Assembly (NCBI GenBank): GCA_003427395.1
Contig: BFEA01000196.1
Span: 578,062 to 600,471 of the forward strand
Reading direction: 5' to 3'
Origin: Chara braunii
Lineage: Eukaryota; Streptophyta; Charophyceae; Charales; Characeae
DNA length: 22,410 bases
Positions 15,570 to 22,410 of the stretch are shown here, piece after piece. Under the pieces are notes generated by a model. It was not told where the DNA came from. It did not search any database and saw only the letters and a list, made by a program, of their open reading frames with translations. Numbering within the stretch: position 1 is the stretch's first letter; the number at the start of each line of letters is the position of its first letter. A program made the translations under genes and the position numbers.

Positions 15570-15766
15570 AATGGGGTTTGGTATGGTTGTCGGAAGATGT
15601 TGCGGCGCAGCAGCGAAAATTGACTCGCCACGGTCAACTTCCGCGCTGCGTCAAAAATTGTGTACCGTAGTTATGGACCCTAGTACTTCGGTTAGACTTC
15701 CTCTGGGCCGAAGCCGAGGGAAGAGCGGCGCGACGGTACGATCCTCTGGAGGACTAATCGTCCTCA

Positions 15767-15818
15767 TTGGACTGGACCGACGCGACTGCAATGAATCAAT
15801 TAGTGGGGTCCAGTCCAA
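15767..15818. repeat. 12-bp inverted repeat
   Basis: TTGGACTGGACC (15767-15778) is perfectly complementary to GGTCCAGTCCAA (15807-15818) across a 28-base spacer. Related GGACCGGACCGAC words follow to about 15890. From about 15840 to 16015 nothing else is recognised. Confidence 0.75.
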
Positions 15819-16014
15819 ACGGCACTTGAAACGGACCAAGGGTCAGCGAGATATTCAAGTTTGACCGGTTGGGACCGGACCGACACGACCGCGTAGCCCG
15901 GCTAGGAAAAGAACAGCCCTAAGTAGCCATATAGATGAGCAGCCAGACCCAAATAATTAAAATAGGGTTATGTACTATTTTTAGCTCACGACTTACTTTT
16001 CGTTTCCCACAGTC

Positions 16015-16262
16015 GGGCCTGCGCCAGTCCCGTTCTAAAAATAGCACAGCCCCACGCTATTTTTAGCATGGGACTGACTGTTCATCTACCAGGAACTGGG
16101 CTTGCGCCAGTCCCGTTCTAAAAATAGCACAGCCCCACGCTATTTTTAGCGTGGGACTGACTATTCATCTACCGGGGACTGGGCCTGCGCTAGTCCCGTT
16201 CTAAAAATAGAACTGACTGTTCATATCCCGAGCTCGGGACTGCTGCTATTTTTAGCACAGGC
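16015..16262. repeat. 83-bp tandem repeat built from perfect hairpins
   Basis: CTAAAAATAGC begins at 16035 and 16118, and CTAAAAATAG at 16201, each 83 bases apart. In each unit it pairs with GCTATTTTTAG (16056-16066, 16139-16149, 16245-16255), giving an 11-bp stem in the first two and a longer loop in the third. Units also carry GGGACTGACTGTTCATCTACC and GCGCCAGTCCCGTT, which themselves form GGGACTG/CAGTCCC inverted pairs. A 12-base palindrome CCCGAGCTCGGG lies at 16227-16238. Such subterminal clusters occur in DNA transposons, and repeated modules upstream of a TATA box occur in LTR promoters; either reading is possible. Confidence 0.85.
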
Positions 16263-16321
16263 CCGGTCTAGAGTTTGACCACAGCCCTGACCATGGGACT
16301 GCAGCACAGCCCCGATCACTT

Positions 16322-16347
16322 GGCCTCTCCATTATAAAAGAGAGGCC
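16322..16347 (+). promoter_or_regulatory. TATA-like box inside a small hairpin
   Basis: TATAAAAG at 16333-16340 is a good plant TATA match. It sits in the loop of GGCCTCTC (16322-16329) with GAGAGGCC (16340-16347), about 70 bases downstream of the 83-bp repeats. If the LTR began further upstream than 16592, this would be a natural core promoter for the element; otherwise it is an internal promoter-like sequence of unknown use. Confidence 0.35.
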
Positions 16348-16566
16348 ACGTCACCCAGCAAAACAGATCAGCATGCGTGGTATACGTGGCACGGATCAGA
16401 CAGATTGAGAGCATGCCTACTTGCGGAATACAGCAACGCAGGCAAAGCGCCAAGTAAGAATCTCTCACACGTGGTGATGCAGAGCGACTGGCGGGGCAGC
16501 GAGGAAGGAGGAGGACGGAAACTACTGCGTTAAAGCAAGTAGAAGGAGGGACGACCAAGATATGCA

Positions 16567-16591
16567 AGAAGGAGGTAAAGGGAAGGAGGGG
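16567..16591 (+). promoter_or_regulatory. Candidate polypurine tract (plus-strand primer)
   Basis: A 25-base run with a single pyrimidine (T at 16576) ends in GGAAGGAGGGG and is directly followed by TGCTCGGGG, the expected arrangement for a PPT next to an LTR start. No comparison with the left LTR is possible in this window. A mirror-like pyrimidine tract lies at about 16625-16702, so the purine run could instead be part of a purine/pyrimidine inverted repeat. The weaker alternative GAGGAAGGGG|TGTAGG near 14180-14192 would imply an LTR of nearly 8 kb. Confidence 0.55.
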
Positions 16592-17324
16592 TGCTCGGGG
16601 AAATAAGACGGTCTCACAAGGACCATTTTGTTTTCTCCCTCATCTCTCCCCCTATCATCTTCTTTCTGCTTCCCTGCTCGCTCTCCCTTCTTTCCTCCTT
16701 CTCACTCGGATGTGCGGGGTTTATTTAATCCCCCGCGAGCCCATTGGCTCATAGCAAAGTTCTGATCTTCCTTTGACCACCTGCACGCACTGTGCCCAAA
16801 GGCAGCAGGTACTGAGCACTCGGGCTTGCCGTGCTCAAGGACACCGTGTGCCCCAAACACCGTGCCTAAAAACTGTTGAGATTGGGAACTCACTCGCATT
16901 GTGCCTAGGACAGTTGATACTGTGCGCCCTTGCTCACCACACTTAAGGGTTGGTGTTGTGCGATCAACTGCTCTGAGCACGGAGACCATTAAATACTGAG
17001 TCATTCGGAGAACCCTGCCATACTTCGTTATGCCTGGGTTTGAGTCCGCCGAGGGCTACATGATCCATATTCAGCAAGCATTTGTCATAGTTTTTTGTTG
17101 CGCCGATAGACACTCAAACAGGGCTTGATAATGAGTTGTGCCAACGAGCACTTAAGCTGGGTGATTAGCTGTGTCAATGGGCACTTGAATAGAGTATGAT
17201 TTGCCATGTCTCTACATAATGATCCAACCGTGACTGTGCACACTTGAATTTAAGTGTGACATTGCGCTCCGATCTTGGGTGCCATGAGCACATCACGTCT
17301 AAGTACCAAGGTTGTACCACATTG

Positions 17325-18145
17325 AGGCATTTGCTACTGTGCACAATCGAACACTGTATGTGAGGGTCATTTGAGGCATTTGCCACTATGCGTAATCGAG
17401 CGCTGTATCTGAAGGTCATTTGCCACTGTGCGCAATCGAGCGCTGTATCTGAGGGCCATTTGAGGCATTTGCCACTGTGCACAGTTGCGCACCGTATAAG
17501 AGGATCATTCGTGCTATTAGCCACCGTGCGCAACGTATCAGAGGATCATTCGTGCTATTAGCCACCGTGCGCAGTTGCGCACCGTATCAGAGGATCATTC
17601 AAGCTATTAGCCACCGTGCGCAGTTGCGCACCTTATCAGAGGACCATACGGACCATTTGAGGCATGTGCCACTGTGCACAGTTGCGCACCATATCAGAGG
17701 ATCATTCGTGCTGTTAGCCACCGTGCGCAGTTGCGCACCGTATCAGAGGATCATTCGTGCTATTAGCCACCGTGCGCAGTTGCGCACCTTATTAGAGGAC
17801 CATACGTGCTCTTCACCACTGTGCGCAGTTGAGCATTGTATCAGAGGACCATTCGTGCTATTCGCCACTGTGCGCAGTTGCACACCTTATCAGAGGACCA
17901 TTCATGCTATTTGCCATTGTGCGCAGTTGAGCGCTGTATCAGAGGACCATTTGTGTTATTCGCTACTGTGCGCAGTTGCGCACCTTATTAGAGGACCATT
18001 CGTGCTATTTGCCACTGTGTGCAGTTGAGCGCTGTATCAGAGGACCATTCGTGCTATTCGCCACTGTGCGCAGTTGCGCACCGTGTAAGAGGATCATTCG
18101 TACTATTTGTCACTGTGCACAGCATCGTATCAGAGGTCCGTTTGT
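17325..18145 (+). repeat. Tandem array I in right LTR, about 49-bp units
   Basis: This is the right-LTR counterpart of the array at 1-305, with its 5' part preserved inside the window. Units become more diverged toward the 5' end (about 17325-17480, with TGAGGCATTTGCCACTGTGC motifs) and more uniform after 17500. A 183-residue open frame (17477-18028) is a by-product of the repeat. Confidence 0.88.
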
Positions 18146-18157
18146 GCTATCTGCCTT

Positions 18158-18670
18158 GCACACACTTGAAGTCCATATCTGAGTGCGCAGTATGCGCATC
18201 GCACTTGAGGGCTATTTGGCAACTATGCATAACACACTTGAAGGCCATATCTGAGTGCGCAGTATGCGCATCGCACTTGAGGGCTATTCGGCAACTGTGA
18301 ATACCACACTTGAAGGCCATATCTGAGTGCGCACTATGTGCATCGCACTTGAGGGCTATTTGGCAACTGTGCATACCGCCCTCGAAGGCCATATCTGAGT
18401 GCGCAGTATGTGCATCGCACTTGAGGGCTATTTCGTTGTTTGGCAACTGTGCATATCATACTTGAGGGCCATATCCAAGTTGACAACTGTGCATGCCGCA
18501 CTTGAGGACCATATCCAAGTTGGCAACTGTGCATACCATACTTGAGGGCCATATCCGAACTGACAACCGTGCATACTGCACTTGAGAGCCATATTCGAGT
18601 TGGCAACTGTGTATACCGCATTTCCGAGTTTGCAACTGTGCGCAGTCTGCACGCTGCACTTAAGGGCAAG
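18158..18670 (+). repeat. Tandem array II in right LTR, about 72-bp dimeric units
   Basis: This is the collinear right-LTR copy of the array at 318-835, with the same two-part unit and scattered substitutions. It holds no gene. Confidence 0.88.
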
Positions 18671-18944
18671 ATCTGATTTTCCTCGCAACTGTGTGCAGTA
18701 TGCGCACTATATTTGAGTGCTATTTCTGAACAGTGTTTGGCCAATTTCGGACCCAAAGTACAAGTGTCCATGTCAGCTGAATGGACAGTAAATAGCTGAT
18801 TTTGAGCTTGCACTTACTGTTTTGATAGTAGTCTGGCCCTAAGTAAAGGCCCAGTGTAGCATATGGTAATCTTGTTGTAAACAGTAAGCAAAAACTGATT
18901 GTCGTTTGACTGACAGATAGAGCACGTGACAAGAATATTAGTTT

Positions 18945-19515
18945 CTCAGTGCGCACCCTCGTGCGCCCAAACCAGATATTGCGTGCCCAAGCTTGAGAGT
19001 GCTTGCCTATGCGCGCCCAAGCTTGATATTACCGTTAGATTGCGCGCCCATGCGCGCCCAAGCTTGAGAGTGCGCGCCTATGCGCGCCCAAGCTTGATAT
19101 TACCGTTAGAGTGCGCGCCCATGCGCGTCCAAGCTTGAGAGTGCGCGTCCATGCGCGCCCAAGCTTGATATTACCGTTAGAGTGCGCGCCCATGCGCGTC
19201 CAAGCTTGAGAGTGCGCGCCCATGCGCGCCCAAACTTGATATTACCGTTNTTAGAGTGCGCGCCCATGCGCGTCCAAGCTTGAGAGTGCGCGCCCATGCG
19301 CGCCCAAACTTGATATTACCGTTAGAGTGCGCGCCCATACGCGCCCAAGCTTGAGAGTGCGCGCCCATGCGTGCCCAAGCTTGAGAGTGCGCGCCCGTGC
19401 GCGCCCAAGTTTGATATTGCCGTTGAAGTGCACGCCCATACGCGCCCAAGCTTGAAAAGTGCGCACCCATGCGCGCCCAAGCTTGATATTGCTTGAGAGT
19501 GCGCGCCTATGCGCG
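18945..19515 (+). repeat. Tandem array III in right LTR, 71-bp HindIII-type dimeric units
   Basis: This is the right-LTR copy of the array at 1111-1645. A single N at 19250 is flanked by an exact 73-bp duplication (19177-19249 and 19251-19323), which looks like an unresolved contig overlap, so the unit count here is unreliable. Confidence 0.9.
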
Positions 19516-19524
19516 CCCAAGCTA

Positions 19525-19830
19525 GATATTGTTGTTGGAGTACGCGCCCGTATGCGCGCAAACCAGATATTGTTGTTGGAGTACACGCCCATGTGCGCCC
19601 AGGCCAGATATTACTGTTAGAGTGTGCGCCCGTGTGTGCCCCAGGCCAGACATTGTTATTTGAGTGCGTGTCCGTGTGCACTTGCGCTGGATATGTGTGC
19701 GCCCAGGCTAGATGCTGTCGTTTAAGTGCGCGCCCATGTGCCCTTGCGCTGGATATTGTCATTTGAGTATGCGCCTATGTGCACCCAGGCTGGGTATTGT
19801 CATTTGAGTGCGAGCCCGTGTGCGCTCGAG
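19525..19830 (+). repeat. Tandem array IV in right LTR, about 41-bp units
   Basis: This is the collinear copy of the array at 1650-1960 in the right LTR. It holds no gene. Confidence 0.8.
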
Positions 19831-20034
19831 CCTATGATTATTATGAGATGATTTGCCTCCACGCACCCGTTGATTTATTCTTTTGCTGATCAGCAACACC
19901 TCATGCACATGATATTTTCCCTCACACGGGGAACATTGGCGGTTCAGTCCGTGCACAGATGACCTGGCTCAGTCTAGCCCCAGTTCATTCAGCATTTGTG
20001 ACTAGTCCCTGTGCATGAGATGTATCACTGATCA

Positions 20035-20325
20035 GTTGCTGTTCAACCGGACCCTTCAGGCAGGCCTACTTGAGATTGTTGTTGCTCAACCGGGCCCCTT
20101 CAGGCGGGCCCACTTCTCAAGATTGTTGCAGCTTTTCAACCACGTCCCCTCAGGCAAGCCCTTTCTTTAGAGCTAGCTGCTGTTCAGCGAGGCCCACTCA
20201 GGATTGAGTTGTTGTTCAGCCAGGCCCACTCAGGCGGGGTTTATATTGAGTTGATGTTCAGCCGGGCCCATTCAGGCGGGCCTCACTTTGAGTCAGGCTA
20301 TTCAGACAGGCCTCCATATTGAGTT
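20035..20325 (+). repeat. Tandem array V in right LTR
   Basis: This is the copy of the array at 2165-2415. It has one extra partial unit (around 20200-20240, GCCCACTCAGGATTGAG), showing unit gain or loss since the LTRs separated. Confidence 0.8.
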
Positions 20326-20895
20326 GCAGATTGCTATTNCGGTCNGNTNTTGGAGGCAGTACCCGTACCAGAGAGGGTGTGCTTTCTGTCCAAGCTGGCC
20401 AGTCGTCGTGAGACTACCCCTAAGTGGGGTAGATTGATCGAGAGGTTCTACTACAGACATGTGGGACACCAGAGTTTCACCATCAGGGCCAATGAGTCCT
20501 CGACCTCGAGACACACGCTCGTGATCACCTACTTGGTGAAGGGGGCAAAGACAGGGGTGAAGGGCACCACATACGACCGGATTGCTGATTACATATTTCG
20601 CAGGGAGAGCTATTAGAGGGACAACTGGCTACATGTGGTGTTCCCTCGTGTACCTTCAGCACCTGGGGGCGTGCTCTTCGATTTTGATGGATGCAACACC
20701 AAGCCCCTTAGTGAGTCTCGCAGCAAGGACAAGAGGCGGAAGGACGACCGGATTAGGAGAGAGATAGCCGGATCAGGGGTCCCAATCACTACATGCGTCC
20801 AGAGATCAGAGACAGATGAGTCAGACTTGGAGCCCTGCTCTGTGAGTGACATTGATCTTGGGGACTATTTTGACTGGGACACTCACAGAGATTGA
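20323..20895 (+). pseudogene. Open frame 1 inside the right LTR, interrupted
   Basis: This is the counterpart of the left frame at 2422. It carries Ns near 20338-20349 and a TAG at 20614-20616 where the left copy has TGG. It retains the 80 bp missing from the left copy, so the natural continuation is an acidic stretch (SETDESDLEPC, DIDLGDYFDWD) ending at 20895. In the +1 frame the acidic character continues from 20882 (LTEIEFVDSERSTGD) to about 20997, suggesting a further frameshift in an originally longer basic-then-acidic protein. The function is unknown. Confidence 0.4.
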
Positions 20896-21012
20896 GTTCG
20901 TGGACAGCGAGAGGAGCACTGGAGACCAGCAAGCGGAGACGTCGGAGGGCGACATTGAGGAGGATCGCACATCTTCTTGCACGATATCTTCTTGAGGGTG
21001 ACTAACTTCTAC

Positions 21013-21438
21013 ATGTAAGACAACCCTAGGTCTGAGACAGTTATTGGTCCCTCAAGAGGGGAGGGCTCGGTCCCATACATCTGAGATGGTTTTAGTCATT
21101 TGGTCAGGACGTACTTTGCTATGCAGGCTTATCGAAAGCCTTTTTACGGAGATCGCTTTCTCGAAGTTTCCTACATTTACTCTGGTGGGAGAGGACGTAT
21201 TGAGATATTGATTGGAGCTTCAGGCGATATCATCCTTGCGGAGGAGCTTTATCTCAGGAGCGTCGCAGACGAGGAGATGGCCAGATGCATGGCCTATATC
21301 TGCAAGATTGATCCAGCAGCGCCTCTCGAGATCAGCTATGTGGTTCCAGAGTCTATAGCCACACGAGTTCTCAATGACGAGGAGTCCCAGATGGCAGCAC
21401 TCACTCACGAGGGGGTACCGCTTATTATCATTGATTGA
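21013..21438 (+). pseudogene. Open frame 2 inside the right LTR
   Basis: This is the counterpart of 3032-3553 without the duplication. Codon 2 is TAA instead of TCA and there is a TGA at 21082-21084, so the uninterrupted part is about 21085-21438, containing an ATG at 21100. The C-terminal two thirds are the same as in the left LTR with a few replacements, ending HEGVPLIIID. The function is unknown. Confidence 0.4.
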
Positions 21439-21489
21439 GGTTCTCTCTTTTCAGTCACTATTGATGTATTATGACATTGTTACTTATTA

Positions 21490-21819
21490 GTGACTGCAAC
21501 CCTCCAATGGTTGCTCCCTGCATACTCTGTGTACTATTCTTCAGTCTCGAATCTCTGGTCATACTCTTGCAGAGTCTGGTTTCCGGTCTTCTCATTTTGT
21601 CAGTGTCAATTGCTCTATGATGCATGTTTGTTATTTTTCCTCCTTACTTTATGCAGGTTACACTCAAGGCAGCTTAAAGGACTCCTGAATGATAGGGACT
21701 CTGCTGATCTTGAGTCTATCCTTTATACGGGGTCAGGTGCAGGCGATAAACCCGAACGCCTCACTCTAAGTCGTGTCGCCGCTGGCAGGAGGGATAACCG
21801 TGACTACTCGGCTGTATGA
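21490..21819 (+). other. LTR open stretch with acceptor-like site and conserved downstream frame (right)
   Basis: This is the right-LTR copy of 3605-3934, open in the same frame with a few substitutions, and it keeps the pyrimidine tract plus TATGCAG. Confidence 0.28.
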
Positions 21820-21967
21820 TAAAGTGTGACTGCCTCCGAACACTCCTCTATTTTTATACCTTGCAAAATTCCTGCGTGACAGCTTGCCAGTCCTCCAACC
21901 CACTGAGCTCGGTCCCGGGGAAGGACATCTCACCAGACCCTTGAAGCAGTGGGGGCGCGACAACGCC

Positions 21968-22113
21968 CCCCCTTGAGAGTGCATCCACCAACCTTGCGTC
22001 TTGTATCCCCAGTTTACTTTCATGTCGGAGACGTGAGAGAACCATTCCATCAATTGTTGGATCTCCTCCATGTTCTCGGTCGTGGCGTCCACCATAATCG
22101 TGAGGTCATCAAA
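21968..22113 (-). pseudogene. Fragment of a LINE-type reverse transcriptase flanking the element
   Basis: On the minus strand from 22113: FDDLTIMVDATTENMEEIQQ, LMEWFSHVSDMKVNWGYKT. This has the form of the non-LTR RT catalytic (F/Y)ADD motif followed by the conserved F-x-x-x-S-(G)-(L/M)-K-x-N-W segment; the Ala before DD is missing. The fragment stops at the LTR edge, so the retrotransposon probably inserted into, or next to, an old LINE copy. The open frame that crosses the boundary into LTR sequence (to 21766) is chimeric and not a gene. Confidence 0.6.
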
Positions 22114-22117
22114 CAAC

Positions 22118-22206
22118 TGTGTCGTCGCTCGTACGTCATACGGGGGGTCTCCGTACGGCCCGTGCGTACGGACGGACGAACGGTCGTACGGGCGTACAGA
22201 CAACGG
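22118..22206. repeat. CGTACG-rich stretch
   Basis: CGTACG or close variants occur about five times, with CCGTACGG and ACGGACGGACGAACGG words, giving many small self-complementary segments. No gene is seen. Confidence 0.5.
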
Positions 22207-22224
22207 TCGTCTGAAGGTGTTTTA

Positions 22225-22400
22225 GGGGCAACGAAAAATCAAAAAATAAAAATAAAAATATGAGGTTGTAGATCTTTTTGAGATCTACAATCCCATTTTT
22301 TTTTTTTTTTTTTTTGGCCTTAAGAAGGATTTTTAAAAAATCAAAAACAAAAAAAAGGAAAAAAAAAAATTGGTAGCAAAAAAAAACGGGTAGTTGCCCC
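22225..22400. repeat. AT-rich segment bounded by 8-bp inverted repeats (MITE-like, uncertain)
   Basis: GGGGCAAC (22225-22232) is matched by GTTGCCCC (22393-22400). The interior is almost pure A/T runs, including about 22 Ts at about 22296-22317, with a perfect 10-bp hairpin TTGTAGATCT (22266-22275) / AGATCTACAA (22281-22290). No clear target duplication flanks the pair. It may be a miniature inverted-repeat element or simply low-complexity DNA. Confidence 0.4.
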
Positions 22401-22410
22401 GCATGCATGT

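Larger units (their letters stand above)
1..21962 (+). mobile_element. Giant degenerate Ty3/gypsy-type LTR retrotransposon (5' end outside window)
   Basis: Two direct long repeats (left ends at 4076, right ends at 21962, both ...CGCGACA) flank a primer-binding site, extra ORFs, gag, protease, RT, RNase H and integrase in the Ty3/gypsy order (integrase last). The element is decayed: at least twelve in-frame stops in gag-pol, frame changes in pol, and apparent deletions over the first catalytic Asp of RT and of RNase H. No chromodomain or envelope-like ORF is visible after integrase. The left boundary and therefore the target-site duplication lie outside the window; the five bases after the right LTR are ACGCC. 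If the right LTR starts at 16592 the full element would be about 23 kb, in the size range of the largest known plant elements. Assignment to a named lineage is not possible by eye. Confidence 0.93.
16592..21962 (+). repeat. Right (3') LTR; 5' boundary tentative
   Basis: The 3' end (CGCGACA at 21956-21962) is fixed by comparison with the left copy. The start cannot be compared because the matching part of the left LTR is outside the window. I place it at TG 16592-16593 because this follows the best purine-rich tract (16567-16591) and LTRs normally begin TG and end CA. That gives an LTR of about 5.4 kb. From 16592 to about 17325 there is an 80-base pyrimidine-rich stretch (about 16625-16702), a TTTATTTA element near 16720 that might serve as a TATA box, and no gene. 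An earlier start cannot be excluded, for example upstream of the TATAAAAG at 16333. Confidence 0.75.

Noticed and set aside
15502-15864. 120-residue plus-strand frame
   Set aside because: No recognisable motif; overlaps an inverted repeat and GGACC-rich stretch, composition-driven.
17477-18028. 183-residue plus-strand frame
   Set aside because: It is the same 49-bp array I; repeats of SCAPYQRI reflect the DNA period.
1-21962. Simple segmental duplication instead of LTRs
   Set aside because: The primer-binding site four bases after the left repeat, the CA end and the gag-pol interior make the LTR reading far better.
21766-22203. 145-residue minus-strand frame crossing the right LTR edge
   Set aside because: It joins LINE-derived sequence to LTR sequence by chance of insertion; only the LINE part (21968-22113) is meaningful.

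Overview
The window is almost entirely one very large, decayed Ty3/gypsy-type LTR retrotransposon on the + strand. The window opens inside its left LTR and continues about 450 bases past its right LTR. Three things anchor this. First, bases 1-4076 reappear at about 17840-21962 as a near-identical direct repeat ending in ...CGCGACA. Second, four bases after the left copy there is an 18-base primer-binding site matching the 3' end of plant-type tRNA-Asp. Third, between the repeats lie gag, protease, reverse transcriptase, RNase H and integrase sequences in the Ty3/gypsy order. The plant-type tRNA-Asp primer site and stop codons that look like C-to-T decay point to a DNA-methylating genome of the green lineage. 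The RT (YIDD followed by PVKGP) and integrase (PVERGHR) wording is unlike the common seed-plant elements, so an early-diverging plant or charophyte alga is plausible, but I cannot name the species.

Layout: 1-4076 left LTR (5' part outside the window), made of five successive tandem-repeat arrays (periods about 49, 72, 71, 41 and about 40-50 bp) followed by about 1.6 kb of unique sequence with conserved open frames; 4081-4098 primer-binding site; 4099-4338 leader; 4339-6999 a block of six small ORFs, five of which are diverged copies of one about 131-residue domain that I do not recognise; 6983-9328 gag and protease in one frame broken by stops; about 9335-10925 reverse transcriptase and RNase H, frameshifted and with two apparent deletions that remove catalytic residues; 10926-12350 integrase with an intact HHCC/DDE set but internal stops; 12351-16591 a 4.2-kb 3' region without sense genes, holding a tandem repeat, large hairpins, an antisense open frame with a TATA-like box, and an 83-bp repeat array built from hairpins; about 16567-16591 a candidate polypurine tract; about 16592-21962 the right LTR. 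Past the element are a fragment of a LINE-type reverse transcriptase on the minus strand (about 21968-22113), a CGTACG-rich stretch and an AT-rich segment bounded by short inverted repeats.

If the right LTR begins at 16592 it is about 5.4 kb and the complete element about 23 kb. The element cannot be autonomous as it stands. The LTRs remain similar (roughly a dozen differences in about 440 bp of the best-compared part, counted by eye), while the polymerase genes carry catalytic-site deletions. The most unusual part is the family of five related small ORFs packed between the primer-binding site and gag, together with the open frames carried inside the LTR itself.
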